From NCBI GenBank assembly GCA_019309665.1, contig JAFDFV010000045.1:1-10044 (forward strand): 10,044 nucleotides of DNA, written 5' to 3'. The notes under the pieces were generated by a model. The model was not told the DNA's origin. It saw only the letters and a list, made by a program, of their open reading frames with translations, and searched no databases. Of this stretch, positions 4,816-10,044 are shown in pieces. The DNA is from Deltaproteobacteria bacterium (GTDB lineage Bacteria; Desulfobacterota; Desulfobacteria; Desulfobacterales; ETH-SRB1). Position 1 is the first letter of the stretch. The number at the start of each line of letters is the position of its first letter. A program made the position numbers and the translations under genes.

Positions 4816-6939
4816 AGTTATAATGCGCTGAATCAATTGATTTTAGCAGACTATCCTGGTGAAAACGATATCAATAATAGCTATGACAATATGGGTAATT
4901 TAGTATCAAGCTTAAACCAGAATATAGCATTGACTTTCGCTTATGACAGTGTCGGCCGTTTAACACAAGGGGTACAAGGAAATAAAATAGTAAGTTATAT
5001 TTATGATCTTGCTAATAATAAAAAGACAACGACTTACCCCGGTGGGATATCGGTTTCTCAAGTAAGAGATTTAAGAGGACGATTATCTAAAATTGAAGAT
5101 GGTAGTTCGAATAGTATTGCTGAGTATGTTTATGACTCCTCAAGCAGACTGGTAGGCAGAAACTATATCAATGGAGTTCAAGCAAGTTTAATTAAGAATG
5201 CAAACGGCTGGGTAACTGATTTAGCCTATACAGCGGATGGAATTCAACTTTTTAAATTTCAATACGGTCATGACAGAACTGGCAATACTTTATTTTCAGA
5301 AAGGCTTCATGATTTAGAAAATTCCAGCCAATATACATATGATGCAGATCATAGGCTTATACAGGATAAAATCGGTGTTTTAAATGATAGCGGTTCAATC
5401 CCAAGCCCAAGTACTCAGACAGATTATGGCCTTGATGGATTAGGTAACTGGCTAAGCAAAATTTCAAACACGACAACACAAACAAGAAGTCATAATGAGA
5501 TGAACGAACTTGTAAATTTAGATGGAGGTGCCGTCTCTTATGATAATAATGGTAACTTGGTTGATGATGGAACCAATACCTACGAATATGATTTCGAAAA
5601 TAGGCTTATAAAGGTAACTCGAAAGTCCGACAATGTTGTTTTAGCCGAATATTTATATGGGCCGTTTGGCAGAAGAATTGAAAAGAACATTTCAGGAGTA
5701 AAGAGTGTTTATATTTATGATGGTGCCAGGGTAATTGAGGAACGAAATGAAGCAGATTCTGTCGAAAATGCATATGTATATGGGAATGGTATTGATGAGG
5801 TTGTATGTCTAATGCAGGCTGGTAACAGCTACTATTATATAAGCGATCAACTAGGCAGCACCATTGCTTTGACCGATTCCTCAGGATCAGTGATTGAAGA
5901 ATATTCATATGATTCATATGGTAAGAGCAGTGATATTTCTTCTTTAGGCAATCCCTATATGTTTACAGGTAGGCGCCTGGATGATGAAACTGGTCTGTAT
6001 TATTATAGAATGAGACACTACAACACTGACCTTGGAAGATTCATGCAAAGAGATCCCATTGGATATGGCGATAGCATGAATCTTTATGAATATGTTAAGA
6101 GTAATCCATTGCGGTGGACAGATCCATCCGGCGCTAAAATTCATGTTAAGGATTGCATTGATGATCTATTAAGAAGTAAGGGTGTTGAAGATTTTTCTGG
6201 CGGTAAATCTGGGGATTATTGGGAATACAGGGCTGATCAAACAAGTACACATGGAAGCAGTCTTGAGGAAGAAACATATTGGAGGATGGTTACAAGTGAT
6301 AGGACGTTTATTTTTGAGACAATTGACCAGTTGAAGCGTGTTGTGGCTGCTCGGTTGAATATTGTTTCTGCTGCTCAAAGTGTACAATTCGAAATTATTA
6401 ATGAGTTTGACGATGAAGGAAATGGTATTCCACACTTTCCACCAAACTGGCAAATTGATGGGTCGTTTTCGGGTAGTGCTACTTCTGCTATAGCTGAATG
6501 GTGGGGGGCTGGTGCAAACAATTATACTATTGGTTGTTTCGCCGGCGCCATATTAGTTTCGCTAAGAGGAATTAGTTTAGAATTAGGAAATAGTTTTACA
6601 GGAAATAATTTATCGAGCTTATTCTCTACTTATATGACTACCAATCCTATTAGTAGTATTAGAGGAAATAATACTAATGATTGGATTCCTGGAGATTGGG
6701 GGTATATTAATAATCATGCAGTTCCAGATGGCTCACCTAGTATATTACAAGGCGAAAATATCATATATTTAGGTGGTTCTTTTTTATATACGGATACGTT
6801 CAAGGATCAAGGTCAATTTTGGGGACTTGGGGGAGGAATTAAAACATATAACGGGTGGTGGGCAATAGTTCATGGATGGAATAATGATGCTGAACATACT
6901 ACCCGTCGACGTGTACCTGTTTCTAGTAAATTTGAATAA
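4816..6939 (+). CDS. 5'-truncated Rhs protein with C-terminal transglutaminase-like toxin domain
   Basis: The frame is open from 4816, just after an in-frame TGA (4813-4815) at the IS21-type element's end. The first residues, SYNALNQLILADYP, already look like an Rhs/YD repeat, so the true N-terminal part is missing. TTG 4837 is only the first possible start; residues below are numbered from it. YD repeats run over about 1-260 (for example YDNMGNL and YDSVGRL). The Rhs-associated core spans about 270-432 (LYGPFGRR, YYISDQLGS, GLYYYRMRHYNTDLGRF, RDPIGYGDSMNLYEYVKSNP). It ends at P424-xxxx-DPSG, the pattern before which Rhs shells release their toxin. Residues 433-700 form the variable tip (separate entry). 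Rhs proteins normally exceed 1,200 residues with a secretion-linked N-terminus, so this copy is likely undeliverable unless recombined: an orphan rhs-CT module. Confidence 0.9.
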   Translation, partial: SYNALNQLILADYPGENDINNSYDNMGNLVSSLNQNIALTFAYDSVGRLTQGVQGNKIVSYIYDLANNKKTTTYPGGISVSQVRDLRGRLSKIEDGSSNSIAEYVYDSSSRLVGRNYINGVQASLIKNANGWVTDLAYTADGIQLFKFQYGHDRTGNTLFSERLHDLENSSQYTYDADHRLIQDKIGVLNDSGSIPSPSTQTDYGLDGLGNWLSKISNTTTQTRSHNEMNELVNLDGGAVSYDNNGNLVDDGTNTYEYDFENRLIKVTRKSDNVVLAEYLYGPFGRRIEKNISGVKSVYIYDGARVIEERNEADSVENAYVYGNGIDEVVCLMQAGNSYYYISDQLGSTIALTDSSGSVIEEYSYDSYGKSSDISSLGNPYMFTGRRLDDETGLYYYRMRHYNTDLGRFMQRDPIGYGDSMNLYEYVKSNPLRWTDPSGAKIHVKDCIDDLLRSKGVEDFSGGKSGDYWEYRADQTSTHGSSLEEETYWRMVTSDRTFIFETIDQLKRVVAARLNIVSAAQSVQFEIINEFDDEGNGIPHFPPNWQIDGSFSGSATSAIAEWWGAGANNYTIGCFAGAILVSLRGISLELGNSFTGNNLSSLFSTYMTTNPISSIRGNNTNDWIPGDWGYINNHAVPDGSPSILQGENIIYLGGSFLYTDTFKDQGQFWGLGGGIKTYNGWWAIVHGWNNDAEHTTRRRVPVSSKFE
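6133..6939 (+). other. Rhs C-terminal toxin tip, Tgl-type protein-glutamine gamma-glutamyltransferase-like domain
   Basis: After the DPSG boundary, residues 433-700 align by eye with remembered blocks of Bacillus subtilis spore transglutaminase Tgl. These are ETYWRMVTSDRT (479-490), RLNIVSAAQSV (506-516), YTIGCFAGAILV (563-574, Cys567 at the catalytic Cys position), IPGDWGYINN (617-626), LQGENIIYLG (637-646, Glu640 at the catalytic Glu position) and FWGLGGGI (661-668). The last block aligns with YFAHGLGI of Tgl, so Leu664 (codon 6826-6828, CTT) takes the place of the active-site His. Enzymes of this fold cross-link or deamidate protein glutamines; as a toxin tip it would modify target-cell proteins. 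The loss of His, one base from CAT, suggests an inactive or altered enzyme, or a sequencing error. Confidence 0.7.
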
Positions 6940-7073
6940 TCTTACAAGTTGATAATCTGCTATAAAGGTAGGATTTACCAATTACCAAATTTGGCAACTA
7001 TGTGAATATAGCGGTACCCTGAAGTTACTAAATTTGAATTTTAGAGTTTTAACTTTTTACGAGACCATTCAAA
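6940..7073. other. AT-rich spacer between rhs tip and putative immunity gene
   Basis: Short spacer without a gene. It holds a 10-bp perfect palindrome, CCAAATTTGG (6985-6994). No clear intrinsic terminator is visible, so co-transcription of rhs with the following gene is possible. Confidence 0.4.
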
Positions 7074-7994
7074 TTGTTTAAAATAAAATTGTATAAAAAA
7101 TCATTCATTCTGTTATTTGTGATGATTCCATTTCTTTCTATTGTTTTTGGACGATGCTGTGCCTATGGGTTTGAAAGAGATATGGATAAAAATGATATAT
7201 TCGATATTGCAACGCTGAATAATATGCTTATTAAAGAATCACCTTTTATGGTATATCAAAGGTTAAAGGAACTTGCTGCTGCTGCTACTATTGATGATAA
7301 GAATAAAGAAGAATTGATTGAACAAATTGATCCTATACTTAGAATAATTTATTTTAGGATAGAAATTTCACAGCTATCATCAAATGTAAAGTCTATTATT
7401 GCCTCTGCTGGAAAAAAGGGTAATCTTGGACCTAACTACTGGGGCATTAATGAGGAATTAAAAAAAAAGGTGAAATTCTTATCAACCTTTATAGAGGAAT
7501 ATTTTTTTGCAAATGAGCAGGTTGATAATTTTCTTTTGAAAGAGCGTTCTAATCTTATCATAAGACACCCAGAATATGGTCGATTGATAATTGATGCTAT
7601 TAAAAGATCTCGTAAGAAAAATAATTTTTTTTGGGATGAAGCTAAGGATTTCGTACAAATCTTATTATTGAGAAAAGCGTCTGATTTTGGATCCCGAATA
7701 GGTGTAAGTGAATATGAAGTTCGTTTAAAGCTTTTCCAAGAACTTGCTAATTTCAGAGAACCTGAAATTATTTTGATGATTGCAAGAAAAATCGACAATG
7801 GCAATTCTAACACCTCATTTTTTTTAAAAAAGCTTTGTTCTTCTATTCCAGTTGATACCCCTCAATCAGCAATTGATTGGTACAATAAAAATAAGGATAA
7901 ATTAATATGGCGAGGAGCAATTGTTGAGAATATAATGACAACTTCGTCTGATGGCAATTCAGTATTTAAAACGTTTTATGTACTTTCTGATTAA
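7074..7994 (+). CDS. Exported helical protein, candidate immunity protein for the Rhs tip
   Basis: The protein is 306 residues from TTG 7074. There is no ATG between the upstream stop (7050-7052) and the hydrophobic leader, so a TTG (7074 or 7089) must serve, or ATG 7122 (MIPFL) with a shorter leader. The ribosome binding site is weak. The N-terminus has Lys residues followed by a hydrophobic run (SFILLFVMIPFLSIVFG, 10-26), with likely signal-peptidase cleavage after CCA (28-30); the lipobox fit is poor. The rest is predicted helical and charged, without recognised motifs; DTPQSAIDWYNKNKDKLIW near the C-terminus recalls HEAT-like helical proteins. It is AT-rich, like the rhs tip. Its place directly after an rhs toxin tip on the same strand is where immunity genes sit. 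A signal peptide would put protection in the periplasm. I know no homolog. Confidence 0.75.
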   Translation: MFKIKLYKKSFILLFVMIPFLSIVFGRCCAYGFERDMDKNDIFDIATLNNMLIKESPFMVYQRLKELAAAATIDDKNKEELIEQIDPILRIIYFRIEISQLSSNVKSIIASAGKKGNLGPNYWGINEELKKKVKFLSTFIEEYFFANEQVDNFLLKERSNLIIRHPEYGRLIIDAIKRSRKKNNFFWDEAKDFVQILLLRKASDFGSRIGVSEYEVRLKLFQELANFREPEIILMIARKIDNGNSNTSFFLKKLCSSIPVDTPQSAIDWYNKNKDKLIWRGAIVENIMTTSSDGNSVFKTFYVLSD

Positions 7995-8073
7995 TATTCA
8001 GTCAATAGGGAGAGAAACACTACTACTCTTAAATATTAAGTATAGGGCTTAGAAGAGCAGGAAGGTAACAACC

Positions 8074-8103
8074 ATGTCCAGAAAATTGACGAACGTTTTT
8101 TGA
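8074..8103 (+). pseudogene. Truncated 9-codon ORF with strong ribosome binding site
   Basis: AGGAAGG lies 8 nt before ATG 8074, yet the frame stops after MSRKLTNVF. The ribosome binding site closely resembles the one before the antitoxin-like gene at 9371 (both contain AGGAAGGTA). It could be the remaining 5' end of a lost small gene, or a leader peptide. Confidence 0.3.
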
Positions 8104-8135
8104 GAAGGAATGACTCCATCAGGGTCTGTATTTTG

Positions 8136-8262
8136 GGGCTACCAACTTAAAGCGAGACACTTTTCGACATTTTGGTTCTATGACAATTCTACAATCAAGC
8201 AAAATGTAAGGAGTTGCTAACTGGTTAAATTTACAGGCTGTTCAGTCTTACGTTGGTAGCCC
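8136..8262. repeat. 127-bp segment bounded by an 11-bp perfect inverted repeat
   Basis: GGGCTACCAAC (8136-8146) is repeated as its exact complement GTTGGTAGCCC (8252-8262). The 105 bp between them has no coding potential. No target-site duplication is evident in the flanks. It could be a MITE-like non-autonomous element or the closing stem of a structured RNA. Confidence 0.55.
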
Positions 8263-8282
8263 AGATTATAGGAGAAAACGTG

Positions 8283-8330
8283 ATGGGACACCAAATCGCT
8301 GAAGCAATCATAGAAGATGGAAGAAAGTAG
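8283..8330 (+). pseudogene. Truncated antitoxin-like 5' end (15 codons)
   Basis: AGGAG lies 8 nt before ATG 8283 and the peptide reads MGHQIAEAIIEDGRK, then stops. The pattern IAEAIIEDGR resembles, from memory, the N-terminus of small antitoxins beginning with an AIIxxGK strand. The rest of such a protein is missing. I infer a broken gene; the match is short. Confidence 0.3.
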
Positions 8331-8395
8331 GGGACGTTCAGAAAATTATAAATAACTTTTAGATGCGACCATAAGTCATGAAAGGATGTTGGACC

Positions 8396-8860
8396 ATGCA
8401 AATCATATCCAAACTCAGTGGTACTTTAATGATCGTTTTGGTTTTAGCGGGTATTTTGGCTTTGACTGTTAATCCCCGAATATCGTCAGCAGAAATCTCG
8501 GTCGACTCATATTGCCAACTCGCAGTCCAGAGCTTGCAACAGGATGTCTCCAATTTTGAGGAGCTGATTGCACTTGTAAACCAATACAAGGATGATCGTA
8601 ACATCTTGAATGAGCAGGAAGAAATCAAAAAAGCGGAATTCGCACAAGCAAAGGAAACTCTTTTCTCGTCATTTGGGATAACTGATACTGAATACGCGAT
8701 GTATATGGGAAAAAATGGGCGCGCTGTGGACGCATATTTAGAAGAAAATCTTGATATAAAGCAGCAGATAGATGATCTGTCGGCTCAGGTGGGCTCACTC
8801 TTAGAGGAGTATGAATCGTTAAAGGGGAGTAGGGAACCAGCGGAGCCGCCGTTGCCGTGA
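8396..8860 (+). CDS. Small exported protein of unknown function, coiled-coil-like
   Basis: The protein is 154 residues from ATG 8396, chosen because AAGGA precedes it by 9-10 nt; the in-frame ATG at 8378 has no ribosome binding site and would add MKGCWT. A signal peptide is clear: K6, hydrophobic run LMIVLVLAGILALTV (11-25), and likely cleavage after SSA (30-32). The mature part is acidic and strongly helical, with Glu/Gln/Leu-rich stretches at 46-90 and 113-143 that could form a coiled-coil hairpin. One cysteine (C40) lies near the mature N-terminus and the tail is Pro-rich (REPAEPPLP). I do not recognise the family. It stands alone, with unrelated spacers on both sides. A periplasmic location is likely; function unknown. 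Confidence 0.78.
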   Translation: MQIISKLSGTLMIVLVLAGILALTVNPRISSAEISVDSYCQLAVQSLQQDVSNFEELIALVNQYKDDRNILNEQEEIKKAEFAQAKETLFSSFGITDTEYAMYMGKNGRAVDAYLEENLDIKQQIDDLSAQVGSLLEEYESLKGSREPAEPPLP

Positions 8861-8873
8861 TTTGTGACGGAAC

Positions 8874-8903
8874 CGCAGATAAACGCTGATGTACGCAGAT
8901 ATT
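8874..8903. repeat. Three imperfect 10-bp tandem units
   Basis: CGCAGATAAA, CGCTGATGTA and CGCAGATATT follow one another, then ATCCACAAAGGGCACGAAGG. Strings like CGCAGATAAACGCAGAT are a common degenerate intergenic repeat in many environmental bacterial genomes (from memory). No function is assigned. Confidence 0.55.
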
Positions 8904-8960
8904 TATCCACAAAGGGCACGAAGGGACACTAAGAAGGGCTAAGGGTAAGGGGTGATTGGA

Positions 8961-8997
8961 GGCAGGCTCGGTTGCAGAGCTTCAATCTTGCCTTTTT
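8961..8997 (+). terminator. Possible intrinsic terminator after the exported small protein
   Basis: GGCAGG (8961-8966) can pair with CTTGCC (8987-8992), including one G-U pair, followed directly by TTTTT (8993-8997). An inner CTC/GAG pair may extend the hairpin. The loop is long and asymmetric, and the site is 100 bp beyond the stop, so confidence is low. Confidence 0.35.
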
Positions 8998-9227
8998 GGA
9001 GAATCTATTCTATGATTATTTGAAACGGTTAATAATAAGTCCTGCCTATATGAAACCGGAAAGAATTTGACTAAATCATTCGGGATTTTTCGAGAAGCTG
9101 AAATGGCGGATAGAATGTAAAGGCATTTTGTATCACGCCCTGTGCCTCGGCAACGAGCGACAAGATATTGTTTTTGATAACTAAGACCGTCCACGTTTCT
9201 AATGCTCCTGGATATATTGAGCAGATT

Positions 9228-9320
9228 GAAATGATCCGTCCCGGCTGATGAGGTCAGAGTCCGGTGGCAAGCCTATCTGTGCTTTCTGATGAAAGAACCG
9301 GTTGGAGACCGGATCATTTC
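9228..9320. repeat. 93-bp element closed by an 11-bp perfect inverted repeat
   Basis: GAAATGATCCG (9228-9238) is matched by CGGATCATTTC (9310-9320). Inside, CCGGT-TGGAG-ACCGG (9297-9311) is a further compact hairpin that competes with the 3' arm, and GTCAGA can pair with TCTGAT. The element ends about 50 bp before the antitoxin-like start. It may be a MITE/REP-like sequence, a structured RNA or a regulatory leader. Confidence 0.55.
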
Positions 9321-9370
9321 GGATATGAGCTATGGGAATTCAAGGTCGGGATAACCAACAGGAAGGTACA

Positions 9371-9586
9371 ATGGACAAAATATTAATAAATATAAAAGAT
9401 AAATCAAAAGCACATATAGTCATAAGCTTATTAAAGGAGCTTTCTTTTGTTGAATTCAGGGAGTTAGGCAAAGCAAGTAAAACAGGAAAGGCTTCAGATT
9501 TTCGAGAACTTTTTGGAATATGGAAAGGCAGAGAAGTTACATTAGATGATTTACGTCAAAAAGCGTGGCAGAGAAAAACCTTATGA
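9371..9586 (+). CDS. Antitoxin-like protein of a VapC toxin-antitoxin pair
   Basis: This 71-residue protein starts at ATG 9371, chosen for AGGAAGG 4 nt upstream; the longer in-frame start at 9332 lacks such a site. The N-terminus MDKILINIKDKSKAHIVISL has a short strand-like stretch and then helix. The C-terminus FGIWKGREVTLDDLRQKAWQR is the type of tail that wraps over a PIN-domain toxin, with the repeated pattern of W, R, L and the ending RxKAWxR familiar from VapB-like antitoxins. A classical ribbon-helix-helix or AbrB DNA-binding domain is not obvious. Its stop overlaps the toxin start as ATGA, which fixes co-expression. It should neutralise the toxin and, if it binds DNA, repress the operon. 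Confidence 0.75.
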   Translation: MDKILINIKDKSKAHIVISLLKELSFVEFRELGKASKTGKASDFRELFGIWKGREVTLDDLRQKAWQRKTL

Positions 9587-9957
9587 TTTTGTGTGATACC
9601 AATGTAATAATTGAGACTTTGAAAGGCGATGAGAAGATTATAAAAATTATGGAGAGTATCGGATTAGAAAATATTGCCATCAGTTCCGTTACAGTTATGG
9701 AATTGTATTTCGGTGCTTTCAACAAAAGAGAACTGAATAAAATCAAAAAACATCTCAAAGCACTAAACATTGTGCATTTTGATAATGATGTTTCAGAGTT
9801 GGCAGTCAGCATGATCGAAATTTATAGTAAAAGCCACGGACTTCAAATTCCAGATGCAATCATAGCGGCAACAGCGCTGTCATTGGAGATGAAGTTGTTC
9901 ACTTTGAATTTAAAAGATTTCAGATACATAGATGGGCTAAAACTTCAAAAAAATTAA
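9583..9957 (+). CDS. vapC: VapC-family PIN-domain ribonuclease toxin
   Basis: This 124-residue protein starts at ATG 9583, which overlaps the antitoxin stop; a GTG at 9565 would add six residues but sits inside the antitoxin gene. The start MILCDTNVII is the standard VapC opening with the first metal-binding Asp (D5). The other acidic positions are E40 in SVTVMELYFGA and D91 in LQIPDAIIAATAL; TLNLKDF (108-114) is the last conserved block, with N109 and D112. VapC toxins are Mg-dependent endoribonucleases that cut tRNA or rRNA and stop growth. Length and motif spacing are normal and the gene is intact. Such pairs are frequent in accessory regions and stabilise them. Confidence 0.93.
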   Translation: MILCDTNVIIETLKGDEKIIKIMESIGLENIAISSVTVMELYFGAFNKRELNKIKKHLKALNIVHFDNDVSELAVSMIEIYSKSHGLQIPDAIIAATALSLEMKLFTLNLKDFRYIDGLKLQKN

Positions 9958-10044
9958 ATCGAAATTTATTGGGGAAACATCCTGAAATTGACGCTAAAAA
10001 AGAGCCCGGCCAATTAAGAGAAGAGTGGTGCCGGCATGAATAAT
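9958..10044. other. Window-end spacer, possible start of a further gene
   Basis: No terminator is obvious. An ATG at 10036 is preceded by an AAGAGAAGAG purine run more than 10 nt away; only three codons are visible, so a gene start cannot be supported. Confidence 0.2.

Larger units (their letters stand above)
7995..8395. other. Spacer with truncated small ORFs and an inverted-repeat segment
   Basis: No intact gene is visible in about 400 bp. Two short ORFs with good ribosome binding sites end early (8074-8103 and 8283-8330, separate entries). An 11-bp inverted repeat bounds 8136-8262. The sequence GGGGACGTTC after the second short ORF is of a kind I associate with degenerate insertion-sequence debris, but this is memory only. 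The stretch reads as a graveyard of small modules. Confidence 0.5.
8861..9370. other. Gene-free stretch with repeats and a structured element
   Basis: About 500 bp without an intact gene. In order it holds three 10-bp tandem units (8874-8903), a possible terminator hairpin (8961-8997), an open frame ending in YDYLKRLIISPAYMKPERI before a stop (about 8973-9069) that may be a gene remnant, and a 93-bp inverted-repeat element (9228-9320) just before the toxin-antitoxin pair. Confidence 0.5.

Noticed and set aside
4819..4824. Perfect TATAAT just after the transposon end, which could drive the truncated rhs
   Set aside because: No acceptable -35 lies 16-18 bp upstream inside the element, and the hexamer is explained by Tyr-Asn codons of the YD repeat.
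9243..9296. CTGATGA ... GAAA, a hammerhead-ribozyme-like core inside the 93-bp element
   Set aside because: The stretch between the two core boxes can pair only with a bulge right at the core (GTCAGA with TCTGAT), and no stem I/III arrangement with a proper cleavage triplet is seen. The short consensus is likely chance.
1..10044. CRISPR array, tRNA or rRNA genes
   Set aside because: No regularly spaced repeat-spacer pattern and no tRNA- or rRNA-like sequence was seen on either strand.

Overview
The window looks like an accessory, mobile-element-rich stretch of a moderate-to-low GC Gram-negative genome. The combination of a RAYT-type transposase, an IS21-type element with cargo, an Rhs polymorphic toxin and a VapC module would fit an environmental Desulfobacterota/deltaproteobacterial-type organism. 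No housekeeping gene is present, so the taxon is only an inference.

Layout. (1) Positions 1-339 hold the C-terminal part of an IS200-like/RAYT (Y1) transposase whose start lies outside the window; its end looks decayed, and 340-615 has no confident gene. (2) A small ribbon-helix-helix-like protein (616-813, minus) lies downstream of two near-identical 31-bp direct repeats that could be its operators. (3) An IS21-family element of about 3.9 kb (about 945-4812) fills the centre. All four of its genes are on the minus strand: a Cys-rich basic protein, a ParB-like protein, IstA (DDE transposase) and IstB (AAA+ ATPase). parB overlaps istA by 65 nt and istA overlaps istB by ATGA, so the set is built as one translationally coupled operon. 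Short repeats lie at both ends and around the cargo genes. (4) Right at the element's end begins a 5'-truncated rhs gene (4816-6939). It ends in the conserved Rhs core and a C-terminal domain resembling Bacillus Tgl-type protein-glutamine gamma-glutamyltransferase; the active-site Cys and Glu are recognisable, but the expected His is Leu. (5) An AT-rich gene for an exported helical protein follows (7074-7994) and is the positional candidate for the immunity protein. (6) Positions 7995-8395 hold remnants of small ORFs with good ribosome binding sites and a 127-bp segment bounded by an 11-bp inverted repeat. (7) A small exported coiled-coil-like protein follows (8396-8860), then about 500 bp without a gene containing a possible terminator and a 93-bp inverted-repeat element. 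(8) A toxin-antitoxin pair (9371-9957) of an antitoxin-like protein and a VapC PIN-domain toxin, overlapping by ATGA, closes the window.

The most unusual content is the IS21-type transposon with ParB-like and Cys-cluster cargo genes coupled to its transposition genes, and the orphaned Rhs transglutaminase-like toxin next to a likely immunity gene. The rest is ordinary accessory-region debris: RAYT fragment, toxin-antitoxin pair and small repeats.
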